A stretch of 64,000 nucleotides of DNA from Neglectibacter timonensis (GCF_900048895.1 NZ_LT160640.1:186001-250000); one strand, 5' to 3'; counted from the first letter of the stretch, positions 46,130 to 57,275 are shown. Program-made: numbers and translations. Notes: generated from the sequence alone by a model not told the origin.

Positions 46130-46594
46130 ATGGAAAAACTTGCTTTTTTACCAAAAAAGAAGTGGATGCTTCGTGCATTGGAGCTGGCGAGAGAAGCAGC
46201 TGCGGCGGGAGAGGTTCCTGTAGGCGCTGTTGTGGTGCGGGGGGAAGATTTGCTGGGTGAAGGCCGGAACTGCCGCGAGGCGGAGGCTGACGCCCTCTGT
46301 CATGCAGAGCTGCTGGCAATTTCCCAGGCTTGCCGGAAGCTTCATTCCTGGAGGCTTACTGGTTGCGAGCTGTATGTGACGCTGGAGCCGTGTCCTATGT
46401 GTACAGGCGCGTTGATCAATGCTCATATTGATACAGTGGTATATGGCGCGGAAGATGAACGTGCAGGCTGCTGTGGGACTGCAGCAGATCTATTTACTTT
46501 GCCATACAGTCATCGTCCCGAGGTTTACCGGGGATTTCTGGAGGAGGAAGCCAAGGCGTTGCTGCGGGAGTTTTTTAACGGTTTAAGGCATTGA
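46130..46594 (+). CDS. tadA: tRNA-specific adenosine deaminase
   Basis: A 154-aa deaminase that converts A34 to inosine in tRNA-Arg. The zinc motif is HAELLAIS (His and catalytic Glu) and PCPMCTGAL (Cys pair). The ATG is 4 nt after the stop of the CPBP gene and has no obvious ribosome binding site, so translation is probably coupled. The open frame extends upstream in frame but would lie inside the previous gene. Confidence 0.92.
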   Translation: MEKLAFLPKKKWMLRALELAREAAAAGEVPVGAVVVRGEDLLGEGRNCREAEADALCHAELLAISQACRKLHSWRLTGCELYVTLEPCPMCTGALINAHIDTVVYGAEDERAGCCGTAADLFTLPYSHRPEVYRGFLEEEAKALLREFFNGLRH

Positions 46595-46598
46595 ATAA

Positions 46599-46657
46599 GC
46601 CTAACAAACAGAAAGACAGGCTTGCTTTTAGCAAGCCTGTCTTTCTGTTTGTTAGGC
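46599..46657. terminator. 28-bp perfect hairpin, bidirectional terminator
   Basis: Arms 46599-46626 and 46630-46657 pair perfectly with a TTT loop. It separates the convergent tadA and gdhA units. It is unusually long for an intrinsic terminator and has no T-run directly after it. Confidence 0.8.
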
Positions 46658-46771
46658 CCAACGGGTGGTTATAAAATGATGGAGAAGAACAGAGACGCTA
46701 TTCAGTCCTTTTTGCAGTTGACGTGGGCCTCCGTTTTCTGTTGTTTCATATCTCCGCCTGGGAGATTAATA

Positions 46772-48154
<1,383 letters not shown>

Positions 48155-48160
48155 CTATAT

Positions 48161-48189
48161 ATTTTACCATGGGCGGCTGAAAATGACAA
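48161..48189 (-). promoter_or_regulatory. promoter of gdhA
   Basis: On the minus strand TTGTCA (48184-48189), a 17-nt spacer, and TAAAAT (48161-48166), about 60 nt before the start codon. Confidence 0.7.
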
Positions 48190-48376
48190 GAAAAATTTTC
48201 GAAAATTCGTTTTAACTGAAATACTAGCACTGTGCTTTTCTCTTTCTGGAACTATTGACAAAAAATCTGGTTCTATCGCCGGGGAAAATTCTTTCAAAGA
48301 CAAAGATCGGGCAAAGAAAACGGGAACACTGGATTCTATGCACATAAACCCGCAGGCATCTTTTTTTTTGAAGTAA

Positions 48377-48406
48377 TTGACAGCGGGCAGGGCAGTGTAA
48401 TAGAAT
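48377..48406 (+). promoter_or_regulatory. promoter of purC
   Basis: Perfect TTGACA (48377-48382), an 18-nt spacer, and TAGAAT (48401-48406). The transcript would have a leader of about 90 nt. The rest of the 398-nt gap to gdhA (48190-48376) holds no gene or riboswitch that was recognised. Confidence 0.7.
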
Positions 48407-48501
48407 AAACGCGTGTTGGGCCTGGAGGTATGGATGGGCTCGCTGGAAAATGGAAGATATGGCACAAAGAGTTGCTTCGGTGAATGGAGGGTTCTCAAAT
48501 C

Positions 48502-49212
48502 ATGCAGAAGAAAGAGTTGCTTTATGAGGGAAAGGCCAAAAAGGTATACAGAACCGATGACCCAGGACTGTACATTGTGTCCTACAAAGATGATGCCACT
48601 GCCTTTAATGGTCTAAAGAAGGGCACTATTGTGGGAAAGGGCGTTGTAAACAATCAGATGTCCAACTATATGTTCCGTCTGCTGGAAAAACAGGGGATTC
48701 CCACCCATTATGTGGAAGAACTCAACGAACGGGAGACCGCCGTCAAAAGGGTATCCATTATTCCGCTGGAGGTTATCGTGCGCAATAAGGCAGCAGGCAG
48801 CCTGTCGAAGCGTCTGGGGCTGCCTGAAGGCACCGGGCTGAAGTCTCCGGTGCTGGAGTTCAGCTACAAAAATGATGAGCTGGGTGATCCTATGGTAAAC
48901 GACTACCATATTTTGGCAGTTGAACTAGCTACCCGGGAGGAATTGGATCAAATTGCGGAAATGAGCCTCAACATTAACCGACTGATGGTGGATTTTTTTA
49001 AAACAGTCGATGTGGATCTGATTGATTTTAAGCTGGAATTCGGCAAGACCTCTGACGGCGAAATTATTTTGGCAGATGAAATTTCTCCGGATACCTGCCG
49101 CTTTTGGGATGGAACCACGGGAGAAAAGCTGGATAAGGACCGTTTCCGTCGAGATATGGGCGGTGTAGAAGAGGCTTATGCAGAGATGATGAGAAGGCTT
49201 GGTCTGAAATGA
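48502..49212 (+). CDS. purC: phosphoribosylaminoimidazole-succinocarboxamide synthase
   Basis: A 236-aa SAICAR synthetase, purine pathway step 8. The start [13 protein letters not shown], the core [21 protein letters not shown] and the C-terminal [28 protein letters not shown] motifs are complete. The ATG at 48502 has GGAGGG about 10 nt upstream; the open frame begins six codons earlier. It is first of purC-purB-purA-glmS. Confidence 0.96.
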   Translation: MQKKELLYEGKAKKVYRTDDPGLYIVSYKDDATAFNGLKKGTIVGKGVVNNQMSNYMFRLLEKQGIPTHYVEELNERETAVKRVSIIPLEVIVRNKAAGSLSKRLGLPEGTGLKSPVLEFSYKNDELGDPMVNDYHILAVELATREELDQIAEMSLNINRLMVDFFKTVDVDLIDFKLEFGKTSDGEIILADEISPDTCRFWDGTTGEKLDKDRFRRDMGGVEEAYAEMMRRLGLK

Positions 49213-49249
49213 GCGGGGGAGGAAGGCGCCCGCTTCCTTCAGCAGCACC

Positions 49250-49286
49250 AATTGGGCGTACTGTGTGCGCCCAATTTCTGCTTTTT
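49250..49286 (+). terminator. hairpin between purC and purB
   Basis: Arms 49250-49261 and 49265-49276 (12 bp including one G-T pair) with a TGT loop, then CTGCTTTTT. It may partly terminate after purC. Confidence 0.6.
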
Positions 49287-49318
49287 CCAAAATTTACAGG
49301 GAAAGGATCGTTAGCAAC

Positions 49319-50752
49319 ATGACAAGAAACATATACGACTCTCCGTTATCTGCCCGTTATGCAGGCAGCAAAATGAAATACTTGTTTTCTCCGGACATGA
49401 AATTCAAAACTTGGAGGAAATTATGGATCGCCCTGGCGGAAACGGAACTGGAGCTGGGGCTGCCCGTCACCCGGGAACAGGTAGAGGAACTGAAAGCTCA
49501 TGCGGAGGACATCAACTACGAAGTGGCGGAGGAGCGGGAAAAGCAGGTCCGCCACGATGTGATGAGTCATGTGTATGCTTATGGACAACAGTGCCCGAAA
49601 GCTGCGGGAATCATCCATCTGGGCGCAACTTCCTGCTATGTAGGGGATAATACCGACATTATCGTGATGACGGAAGCCCTGCGGCTGGTGAGGGATAAGC
49701 TGGTTGCCGTTATCCGGGTATTGGCTAAATTTGCAGAGGACTATAAAGAATTGCCCACTTTGGCTTTCACTCATTTCCAGGCCGCTCAGCCCACTACGGT
49801 AGGAAAGCGTGCGACCTTGTGGATTCAGGATCTGCTCATGGATCTGGAAGATGTGGAATATCAGCTCTCGAAGGCAAAGCTGTTGGGGTGTAAAGGCACT
49901 ACAGGCACGCAGGCAAGTTTTCTGGAGCTGTTTGAGGGTGATCAGGAAAAGTGCCGTGAGTTGGACCGAAAGATTGCGGAAAAGCTGGGCTACACGCAAT
50001 GTTTTGCTGTTTCAGGGCAGACTTATTCCAGAAAGCTTGACAGTCAGATATTGTCTCTGCTTTCCGGTATTGCGCAGAGTGCGGCCAAGTTTTCCAACGA
50101 TATCCGCCTGCTGCAGCACCTGAAAGAGGTGGAGGAGCCCTTTGAGAAAAACCAGATCGGATCCAGTGCCATGGCCTATAAGCGTAATCCGATGCGCAGC
50201 GAACGCATCGCTTCGCTGGCCCGTTATGTCATCGCCGATGCGGTTAATCCGGCTATGACGATGTCCTCCCAGTGGTTTGAGCGAACCCTTGACGATTCTG
50301 CCAACAAGCGCATCAGCATACCGGAGGCATTCCTTGCAGTGGACGGTATCCTAAACCTATATGCCAATGTGGCGGATGGGCTGGTGGTTTACCCGAAGGT
50401 GATTGGGCAACATCTACTTCGGGAATTACCCTTTATGGCAACAGAAAATATTATGATGGATGCAGCAAAACGCGGAGCCAACCGTCAGGAACTGCACGAA
50501 CATATCCGCTTACACTCCATGGAAGCAGCCAGGGTGGTGAAGGAACAGGGCGGAGAAAATGACCTGCTGGCCAGGATCGCAGATGACCCCATTTTTGGCG
50601 TGACGTTGGAAGAATTAAACGAGATTGTAAAACCTGAAAAATATGTGGGACGGGCCCCTGTACAGACAGAGGATTTTCTGCGGGATTCAGTCGCACCGAT
50701 ACTGGAAAAATACAGCTTTGTCGGGGAGGAAAGCGCGGAGATCAATGTCTGA
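49319..50752 (+). CDS. purB: adenylosuccinate lyase
   Basis: A 477-aa enzyme of the fumarase/aspartase superfamily that acts twice in purine synthesis (steps to AICAR and AMP). Signature regions: YVGDNTDIIVMTEAL, THFQAAQPTTVGKRA and the flexible catalytic loop IGSSAMAYKRNPMRSERIAS. It resembles the longer clostridial/eukaryotic-like class by length. The ATG at 49319 follows GGAAAGGAT; the open frame from 49265 is longer only by an unconserved leader. Confidence 0.96.
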   Translation: MTRNIYDSPLSARYAGSKMKYLFSPDMKFKTWRKLWIALAETELELGLPVTREQVEELKAHAEDINYEVAEEREKQVRHDVMSHVYAYGQQCPKAAGIIHLGATSCYVGDNTDIIVMTEALRLVRDKLVAVIRVLAKFAEDYKELPTLAFTHFQAAQPTTVGKRATLWIQDLLMDLEDVEYQLSKAKLLGCKGTTGTQASFLELFEGDQEKCRELDRKIAEKLGYTQCFAVSGQTYSRKLDSQILSLLSGIAQSAAKFSNDIRLLQHLKEVEEPFEKNQIGSSAMAYKRNPMRSERIASLARYVIADAVNPAMTMSSQWFERTLDDSANKRISIPEAFLAVDGILNLYANVADGLVVYPKVIGQHLLRELPFMATENIMMDAAKRGANRQELHEHIRLHSMEAARVVKEQGGENDLLARIADDPIFGVTLEELNEIVKPEKYVGRAPVQTEDFLRDSVAPILEKYSFVGEESAEINV

Positions 50753-50953
50753 ACAAGCAGCAGCCGGATCGAAAAATTCAGTGGCAGCTTCTTTACCCGC
50801 ATTCCCATTCATATTTATTGACACAGGCCGGCGTGTACCGGCTGGAACTGGGCGGGAAATGAAAACGGAAAAATCAGGTTACATTCCTGAAAGGATAGAA
50901 ATATCCGGCCATTTTTACGGTTATTGGGCGGACAAAAGAAAGGATAAATCATC

Positions 50954-52237
50954 ATGGTGAAAGCAATTGTAGGCGCCTGCTGGGGCGACGAAGGAAAGGG
51001 AAAGATCACGGACGTGCTGGCGGAGAATTCTGACCTGGTGGTACGTTTTCAGGGAGGAAGCAATGCCGGGCATACTATTATCAATGAGTACGGAAAATTT
51101 GCCCTGCACCAGCTGCCCAGCGGTGTATTCCGTCAGAATATAATAAATGTGATTGGCAACGGCGTAGCCCTTTCGGTAGAGAATTTTACAAACGAACTCA
51201 GCACGCTCTTGGAGCGCGGCGTCCCCCGGCCGAGGCTTCTGGTTTCTGACCGCTGCCAGGTGGTCATGCCCTATCATAAGGAGCAGGACGGTTTGGAAGA
51301 AGCCCGGCTTGCGGCAAAATCCTTTGGTTCCACAAAGTCGGGGATAGCGCCCTTCTATTCGGACAAATATGCGAAAATCGGGTTTCAGGTCAGCGATCTG
51401 TTTGATGCCAAAGATGCTCTCATGGAGCGTATCGACCATGTAACCGGCCTGAAGAATGTGCTGTATACCGAGCTTTATCACAGAGAGCCGCTGGACCGGA
51501 ATGAAATTTATGCCAAACTTATGGAGTATCGGGAGCAGCTTGCGCCCTATGTAACGGATACCGCCACACTTCTGTATGACGCGGTCAGGAAGGGAAAGAC
51601 CATTCTGTTGGAGGGACAGCTGGGGTCTTTGAAGGATCCGGACCTGGGAATTTATCCGATGGTCACCTCTTCCTCTCCTCTTGCTGGCTACGGAGCAGTG
51701 GGAGCCGGCGGAATTCCGCCCTATGCCATCCAGCAGATCATCACGGTGGTGAAAGCCTATTCCAGCGCCGTGGGCGCGGGAGAATTTGTCTCTGAAATTT
51801 TTGGAGAGGAAGCGGAGGAGCTGCGCAAACGGGGCGGTGACGGCGGCGAGTACGGCGCTACTACAGGCCGGCCCAGAAGGATGGGCTGGTTGGACCTGGT
51901 GGCGGCGAGGTATGGCTGTATGGTACAGGGGGCTACAGATGTAGCTTTTACTGTGTTGGACGCTTTGGGATATCTGGATGAGATCCCGGTTTGCGTAGCC
52001 TATGAGTTGGATGGTAAACGGATCGATACCTTCCCGCCCACCGCCCAGCTTAAGCGCTGCAAGCCCATTTTGGAGGTCCTGCCCGGCTGGAAGTGCGATA
52101 TCGGCGGTATCAAGAACTATGAGGAACTGCCGGCGGACGCGAAAAACTACGTGGAATTCGCGGAAAAGCATCTGGGAGTGCCGATTACCATAGTGTCGAA
52201 CGGCCCCGCCCGGGAGGATATCATCTACCGGAAGTGA
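50954..52237 (+). CDS. purA: adenylosuccinate synthetase
   Basis: A 427-aa GTP-dependent ligase converting IMP to adenylosuccinate, the substrate of PurB. The N-terminus VKAIVGACWGDEGKGKITD has the P-loop-like GDEGKGK, and FQGGSNAGHTI, and TTGRPRRMGWLDLV are diagnostic. AAAGGAT lies about 10 nt upstream. The TTGACA at 50818 has no matching -10, so it is probably read with purB. Confidence 0.96.
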   Translation: MVKAIVGACWGDEGKGKITDVLAENSDLVVRFQGGSNAGHTIINEYGKFALHQLPSGVFRQNIINVIGNGVALSVENFTNELSTLLERGVPRPRLLVSDRCQVVMPYHKEQDGLEEARLAAKSFGSTKSGIAPFYSDKYAKIGFQVSDLFDAKDALMERIDHVTGLKNVLYTELYHREPLDRNEIYAKLMEYREQLAPYVTDTATLLYDAVRKGKTILLEGQLGSLKDPDLGIYPMVTSSSPLAGYGAVGAGGIPPYAIQQIITVVKAYSSAVGAGEFVSEIFGEEAEELRKRGGDGGEYGATTGRPRRMGWLDLVAARYGCMVQGATDVAFTVLDALGYLDEIPVCVAYELDGKRIDTFPPTAQLKRCKPILEVLPGWKCDIGGIKNYEELPADAKNYVEFAEKHLGVPITIVSNGPAREDIIYRK

Positions 52238-52336
52238 TCGGCGGGAAGAGTTGTTGATTTGGGAAGGAAAGCGGAATATTGGCTGCCGGGACGGCGAGAG
52301 GTAGTGTTCCCGGAAAGAAAGGAGAGCGAAGTTGCT

Positions 52337-54166
52337 ATGTGTGGAATTGTAGGATATATCGGAATGGAGGAGGCCGCCCCGTTTCTTCTTCACGGCTTGC
52401 AGAGGCTGGAGTACAGAGGGTATGATTCAGCCGGTGTGGCTGTGTATAACGAGACCGGCCTGCATGTGGTGAAGTCCAAGGGACGTCTCAGCGTTTTAGA
52501 AGGGATTTTGGAAGGCGGCGCTAAGCTGCCCGGCAGTGTGGGGATCGGTCATACCAGATGGGCCACTCACGGCGCTCCGTCAGACGTGAATTCCCATCCG
52601 CAGGTGAGCGACGGCGGAAAATTTGCTGTGGTTCATAACGGTATTATCGAAAATTACCTGGAGCTGAAGAATCATCTTCTGCGCCGGGGTGTGGAATTCG
52701 TTTCGGATACGGATACTGAAGTGGTAGCGCAGATGCTGGAATATTATTATCATGACGATGTGCTTGCCGCCATTCAAAAGGTGATAGACAGAGTGGAAGG
52801 CAGCTATGCTTTGGGCATCATCTGTGCAGATTGTCCGGAAAAGATTTTCGCTGTGCGCAAGGACAGCCCTTTAATTGTGGGCGTGGGCAGGGGAGAAAAT
52901 TTTATAGCCTCCGATATTCCGGCTATTCTCTCTAAAACCAGAGATATTTACCGCCTGAAGGACCAGGAAATTGCCGTGCTGACCAGGAATTCTATCGAGT
53001 TTTGGAACTCGGACCGGGAAAGGATTGAGAAGCAGTCAGAGCACATTGAATGGGATATTTCTGCAGCGGAAAAGGGCGGCTACGAGCACTTTATGATGAA
53101 GGAAATCTGCGAACAGCCGGAGGCGCTGCGAAAGACGATCTCCCCCAGAATCCGGGACGGACATATCGTGCTGGACGATATTGAGCTGACGGCGGAGCAA
53201 ATCCGGAATATTGATAAGGTGTTCATTGTAGCCTGCGGTACAGCCTATCATGTAGGAGTAGTGGCAAAATATGCCTTTGAGAAGCTGCTGAAAATCCCGA
53301 TGGAGGTGGATGTGGCCTCTGAATTCCGCTATCGCAGCCCCATTATCAATGACAGAACGCTGGTGATTATCATCAGCCAGTCTGGCGAAACGGCGGATAC
53401 CCTAGCGGCGCTGCGGGAGTCAAAAAAGCGGGGCGCCCGCGTGCTCTCCATCGTCAATGTGGTGGGCAGTACCATCGCCAATGAATCGGACGATGTGCTC
53501 TATACCTGGGCGGGGCCGGAAATTGCAGTGGCCTCCACAAAGGCATACAGCACGCAGCTTGCGGTGATCTATATGATAGTTCTTTACATGGCTGAGCAGC
53601 TGCACAACATTTCAGAACAGGAGCTTCAGGCGTATATTGAAGAGCTTCAGCGCCTGCCGGAGTTTGTGGCGGCATGTCTTACGGATAAGGAGACCATTCA
53701 GTATTTTGCATCCAAATATTTCAATGCCAAAGATATGTATTTTATCGGCAGGAATGTGGATTACGCGGCATCCCTGGAGGCCTCCCTGAAGCTCAAGGAA
53801 ATTTCCTATATCCACTCTGAGGCCTATACGGCGGGAGAGCTCAAGCATGGTCCCATTTCATTAATTGAAGACGGGACATTGGTCATTGCCATCTGTACCT
53901 ATGATAAACTCTTTGATAAGATGATGTCGAATGTAAAAGAGGTGAAGGCCAGAGGGGCGGTCGTGCTGGGAATCACCACTCAGCAGAAAAAGGAGGCAGT
54001 CTCTCAGGAGGCGGATTATTCCTTCTGCGTCCCGAAAATATCTGATTTTATGCTGCCGTCCCTGTCCATCATCCCCCTGCAGCTGTTCGCCTATTATGTG
54101 GCCTCTATGAAGGGCTGTGATATCGATAAGCCCAGGAATCTGGCAAAGTCGGTCACTGTAGAATAA
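52337..54166 (+). CDS. glmS: glutamine--fructose-6-phosphate aminotransferase
   Basis: A 609-aa amidotransferase making glucosamine-6-phosphate for cell-wall sugars. The N-terminus MCGIVGYIG gives the Cys2 nucleophile after Met removal, followed by LEYRGYDSAG and RWATHG. The two SIS isomerase domains contain ACGTAYHVG, ISQSGETADTLAAL and KHGPISLI, and the end PRNLAKSVTVE is conserved. The ATG at 52337 was chosen because Cys must follow Met. The 99-nt gap after purA is too short and unlike a glmS ribozyme, so control by that ribozyme is not supported. Confidence 0.96.
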   Translation: MCGIVGYIGMEEAAPFLLHGLQRLEYRGYDSAGVAVYNETGLHVVKSKGRLSVLEGILEGGAKLPGSVGIGHTRWATHGAPSDVNSHPQVSDGGKFAVVHNGIIENYLELKNHLLRRGVEFVSDTDTEVVAQMLEYYYHDDVLAAIQKVIDRVEGSYALGIICADCPEKIFAVRKDSPLIVGVGRGENFIASDIPAILSKTRDIYRLKDQEIAVLTRNSIEFWNSDRERIEKQSEHIEWDISAAEKGGYEHFMMKEICEQPEALRKTISPRIRDGHIVLDDIELTAEQIRNIDKVFIVACGTAYHVGVVAKYAFEKLLKIPMEVDVASEFRYRSPIINDRTLVIIISQSGETADTLAALRESKKRGARVLSIVNVVGSTIANESDDVLYTWAGPEIAVASTKAYSTQLAVIYMIVLYMAEQLHNISEQELQAYIEELQRLPEFVAACLTDKETIQYFASKYFNAKDMYFIGRNVDYAASLEASLKLKEISYIHSEAYTAGELKHGPISLIEDGTLVIAICTYDKLFDKMMSNVKEVKARGAVVLGITTQQKKEAVSQEADYSFCVPKISDFMLPSLSIIPLQLFAYYVASMKGCDIDKPRNLAKSVTVE

Positions 54167-54199
54167 CGACCCGGGATTCGAAACCGTGAATCAAAACGG

Positions 54200-54240
54200 A
54201 AGCCCCCGCCCTGTTTGATTGGAAAACAGGGCGGGGGCTT
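54200..54240. terminator. terminator of the pur-glmS cluster
   Basis: A 17-bp perfect stem (arms 54200-54216 and 54224-54240) with a 7-nt loop; GC-rich with AA/TT ends. Confidence 0.88.
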
Positions 54241-54344
54241 TGCCGAATACAGACCTGGCCATCATGGTGCACTGGTTTACTCCCCGCTTAGCCGGAAACG
54301 CGATGATCCATGTGACAGTTTTGGTGACAGGAACAGGGACAGAA

Positions 54345-54908
54345 CTAAGGATTCCTCATCTCGTCTTTTTCTCCGCCGTCCTCGACAGCTGTGACGCCGC
54401 CGAGATATCCCACTTCCTTTTGAACGATTTTTCCGCCTTTCAGGGTGAAGGTCGTGGGGTAGCTATCCGTTCGGAAGCTCCATTTCACAGAGTTTTTATG
54501 ATCCAGCATGATATGAAGATTTTCATAGTTCCGGGTAAACTCCTCAAATTTTTCTTGGTCCTCTTTGCTGCCCACTCCAATATAAACGGCGTAAACATTT
54601 TCGACACCTTCTTTTGCGTTGAGGTCGGATAATGCCGCCTGGGCATAAGGGCAGCCAACGATTGCAAGAACCAGCGTGCTGGTTTCAGGCAGCTGGGAGC
54701 TTTCCAAAATTGCGCCGTCGGAATCCTCCATTGAGAATTCCGGCACTTCCGCTCCCACCGGCAGGGGCGGGCCCGCGGAGTTGCGCACGTCCGTCAGGTG
54801 AGCCTCGTAGGCGGCGGTGTTTTTCCCCAGGAAAACAAGCAGGACCAGCGCTGCGAAACCATACAGCAGATACGGACGGATTTTTAAGTGCCTATTCTGC
54901 AGCTTCAT
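54345..54908 (-). CDS. membrane-anchored thioredoxin-like protein, single Cys
   Basis: A 187-aa protein with an N-terminal span (LLYGFAALVLLVFLGKN) and a TlpA/peroxiredoxin-type fold outside: VPEFSMEDSDGAIL, then VGCPYAQAAL, ILDHKN-like and YPTTFTLKGGKIVQKEVGYLGG with the cis-Pro. The usual CxxC is CPYA here, so the second Cys is missing; it could be a one-Cys peroxidase or a thiol carrier or chaperone. Last gene of the PadR/ABC operon, with AAAGGAG upstream and 1 nt between genes. Confidence 0.75.
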   Translation of the reverse strand: MKLQNRHLKIRPYLLYGFAALVLLVFLGKNTAAYEAHLTDVRNSAGPPLPVGAEVPEFSMEDSDGAILESSQLPETSTLVLAIVGCPYAQAALSDLNAKEGVENVYAVYIGVGSKEDQEKFEEFTRNYENLHIMLDHKNSVKWSFRTDSYPTTFTLKGGKIVQKEVGYLGGVTAVEDGGEKDEMRNP

Positions 54909-54909
54909 A

Positions 54910-55410
54910 CTAGTCTCCTTTCAGCACTTCCACCGGTTGAATTCTTGCCGCCGCCGCTGCCGGATACAGTGCGCAGAGGACCAAAAAGATTAGGGCAGCC
55001 AGCGTACAGAGAATGGCATAGGAGGGACCGCACGGCAAGGGAAAGGGCAGACCAAGGAGCCGAAAGGCCCCGGAGAATATCAGCAGCTGGGAGCCGATGC
55101 TGCCCAGCAGTACGGGAAGGACGGCGTGCTTCAGAACGGCGTCGAAAAGCACCAGCCGGTAAATGTCCCCGGTGTCCGCGCCGACCGCCATATGCACGCC
55201 GATACTGCAGCGGTTGCGCTGCACGGCGGTCAGCAGATTTCCCAGCAGGCCCAGCGCGCAGACGATGATAACGCCTCCGCCGAACAGGTCTAACAGGAGC
55301 AGGACGGCTCCACCTGCCCAGCCCTGGGCCCCGCCGTTGATGGAGAGAGCCAGCCCCAACACCAGGGCGGTCAAAAAATAGTGCAGATAAGCTGTTTTAC
55401 CGACTTTCAT
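54910..55410 (-). CDS. short FtsX/MacB-type ABC permease subunit
   Basis: A 166-aa membrane protein made mainly of the C-terminal FtsX-like domain: four hydrophobic segments, the cytoplasmic SIGVHMAVGADTGDIYRL motif and the C-terminal YPAAAAARIQPVEVLKGD. It lacks the large extracytoplasmic domain. With the longer permease next to it, it may form the second half of the transporter. AGGAGTG lies upstream of the ATG. Confidence 0.8.
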   Translation of the reverse strand: MKVGKTAYLHYFLTALVLGLALSINGGAQGWAGGAVLLLLDLFGGGVIIVCALGLLGNLLTAVQRNRCSIGVHMAVGADTGDIYRLVLFDAVLKHAVLPVLLGSIGSQLLIFSGAFRLLGLPFPLPCGPSYAILCTLAALIFLVLCALYPAAAAARIQPVEVLKGD

Positions 55411-55414
55411 AAAA

Positions 55415-56602
55415 TCACTCCTGTCGCAGCAGATAAGCAGGCTGCTGTTTCAAAATATAGCGGAAGGGGAAATAGGCGGCCGCAAAACAGGCGCAAAAGA
55501 TCACTGCGGCCGCCAGGAAAATGGTGGTGCTGTTGAACAAGAAAAGAAAGCTGCCCATATAATTGTTGATGGAATAGACAAGCACGGCCGAGACCGCTGC
55601 GCCTAACAGCAGGCCTTTGGCGCAGATCAGAGTAAGCTCGCCCAGGAATTCCCGAAACACGGCGCTGTAGGAAGCGCCTACCGCAAGCTTCAGGCCAATT
55701 TTTTGTTTGCTCTCCAGAATTCCTGCGCTGGCAAGGCTCATCATGTTGACTCCGGCTAAAAACTCTCCCAGAAAGGCCAAAAGAAAAATTCCCGAAAAGA
55801 TCATCGCGTCGCCGGAGGGAACGCGGCTACTCTCGTAGATATCTGCATCGGTCTCCGCGTGAAACACGGTGTCTGCGGTGGAAAATTGAGCGTTGAGCCG
55901 TTCCTGCAGCCGGGAAAGCCGGCTTTCAAAATCCTCTATAGAAAGCCCGTCGGGCTTTCTGATGTCGATATACGCGACATGGAGTTCCTGACGCTGCAAG
56001 GCCGGTTCATAGGGAAGGAGTAATAGCAGGGCTGTACTCTGCGGAGTCAGCAGGGAATCAAGAGGGCTTTCCAACGCCGCCGCTTCAAAAGCGGAGGTGA
56101 TCCGCAGTCTGCGGCCGTCAACCTCCACCACGGGGGAAGCCTCCAGATGCAGCCCATAGGTTTCCAAAAAAGCGGTGCTGGCAGCGCAGGTATCGGGACC
56201 TGTTTCCCAGTCTCCCTCCGGCGGCTCCATCCCCTTCACCGCAAAGAAATCCGGGGTGGAGTAGAGTACGGAAACATCGGGGATCGTGGTGTGATTGGCG
56301 GTGACGGCAGGGGGCGTACCGGTGGATTCGGCTACCGGCGCAGACTGCCAGCCTTCAGGAATCAGTCCGTCCGCTGCCTCAAATTCCTTCGGCAGCATGG
56401 TGTGCAGAGCGAACAATGTGTTTTTTTTCACCTCTTTGGGGGAAAGATAAATTTTGGCGTTTTGCTCGTTTTTGCGCCGGATTTCCGCCGTTTCGGCGTT
56501 GTCCGCTATTTGGCGCTGCACGCTGCAGAGGAAGAAGATTCCGGCAACCACGCCCACCGCCATTCCGAGAACCAAAAAGGCACGATATGTTTTTTTCAGC
56601 AT
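55415..56602 (-). CDS. FtsX/MacB-type ABC permease with extracytoplasmic domain
   Basis: A 395-aa permease with an N-terminal span (AFLVLGMAVGVVAGIFFL), an extracytoplasmic MacB-PCD-like region of about 220 residues and three C-terminal spans, ending YFPFRYILKQQPAYLLRQE. The inner motif KIGLKLAVGASYSAVFREF resembles FtsX domains. These mechanotransmitting ABC systems do not transport through the channel but use ATP to act on extracytoplasmic partners or peptides. Confidence 0.85.
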   Translation of the reverse strand: MLKKTYRAFLVLGMAVGVVAGIFFLCSVQRQIADNAETAEIRRKNEQNAKIYLSPKEVKKNTLFALHTMLPKEFEAADGLIPEGWQSAPVAESTGTPPAVTANHTTIPDVSVLYSTPDFFAVKGMEPPEGDWETGPDTCAASTAFLETYGLHLEASPVVEVDGRRLRITSAFEAAALESPLDSLLTPQSTALLLLLPYEPALQRQELHVAYIDIRKPDGLSIEDFESRLSRLQERLNAQFSTADTVFHAETDADIYESSRVPSGDAMIFSGIFLLAFLGEFLAGVNMMSLASAGILESKQKIGLKLAVGASYSAVFREFLGELTLICAKGLLLGAAVSAVLVYSINNYMGSFLFLFNSTTIFLAAAVIFCACFAAAYFPFRYILKQQPAYLLRQE

Positions 56603-56611
56603 AGCTCCACC

Positions 56612-57274
56612 TCAAAGAATTTGTCCGTCGCGCATTTCTACGATGCGGTCGGCGTAGGAGGCGATCTTGACATCGTGTGTGACGAGAATCAAAGTTTTAT
56701 GGAGCGTTTCACGTACCCTGGCCAGCAACTCGATCACAGCCTCGCTGTTTTCGTTATCCAGGTTTCCGGTAGGCTCGTCTGCCAAAAGGATTTTTGGATC
56801 ATTTACGAGGCTGCGGGCTATAGCTACCCGCTGCTGTTCGCCGCCGGATAGCTCATGGGGCATACGTTTCTCCAGTTCAGCAATTCCCAGCCCTTCCAGC
56901 AATGGCATAACGATATCCCGATGCTGCTTTCTGGAAACCTTCCGATATTTCAGCGGCAGAGCTACATTTCGAAACACACTGCATTCCGGCAGCAGATAAA
57001 AGGCCTGAAAGATGAAACCGAATTTTTCCCGACGCAGAAGAGCCCGGCTTTTCCGGTTTAAAGCTTCAGCACTTTTACCTTCAATCCGGTATTCTCCACC
57101 GTCATAGGTATCCATGCAGCCGATCACGTTCAGGAGGGTGCTTTTTCCACAGCCTGATTTTCCCATGACCGCTATAAATTCTCCATCTTGAATCTTCAAA
57201 GAAATATCCCGGAGAGCCTCTACCTTGCCAAGATTACTTTGATAGGTCTTTTTTACTTGCTTTAATTCCAGCAT
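56612..57274 (-). CDS. ABC transporter ATP-binding protein (MacB/LolD type)
   Basis: A 220-aa ATPase: Walker A GKSGCGKSTLLN, Q-loop region, signature [16 protein letters not shown], Walker B ILLADEPTGNLD and switch His VTHD. It powers the two FtsX-type permeases downstream. The ATG at 57274 starts 1 nt after the padR stop; an in-frame ATG at 57286 would overlap padR and abut the GAGGGG. Confidence 0.92.
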   Translation of the reverse strand: MLELKQVKKTYQSNLGKVEALRDISLKIQDGEFIAVMGKSGCGKSTLLNVIGCMDTYDGGEYRIEGKSAEALNRKSRALLRREKFGFIFQAFYLLPECSVFRNVALPLKYRKVSRKQHRDIVMPLLEGLGIAELEKRMPHELSGGEQQRVAIARSLVNDPKILLADEPTGNLDNENSEAVIELLARVRETLHKTLILVTHDVKIASYADRIVEMRDGQIL

Positions 57275-57275
57275 A

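Noticed and set aside
50818-50846. Promoter before purA
   Set aside because: TTGACA at 50818 is perfect, but no -10 sequence occurs at a suitable distance.
52238-52336. glmS ribozyme
   Set aside because: The gap before glmS is only 99 nt and lacks the conserved ribozyme core, so no ribozyme was called.
50921-52393. Long minus-strand open frame over purA
   Set aside because: Antisense to purA; composition is a mirror of the real gene.
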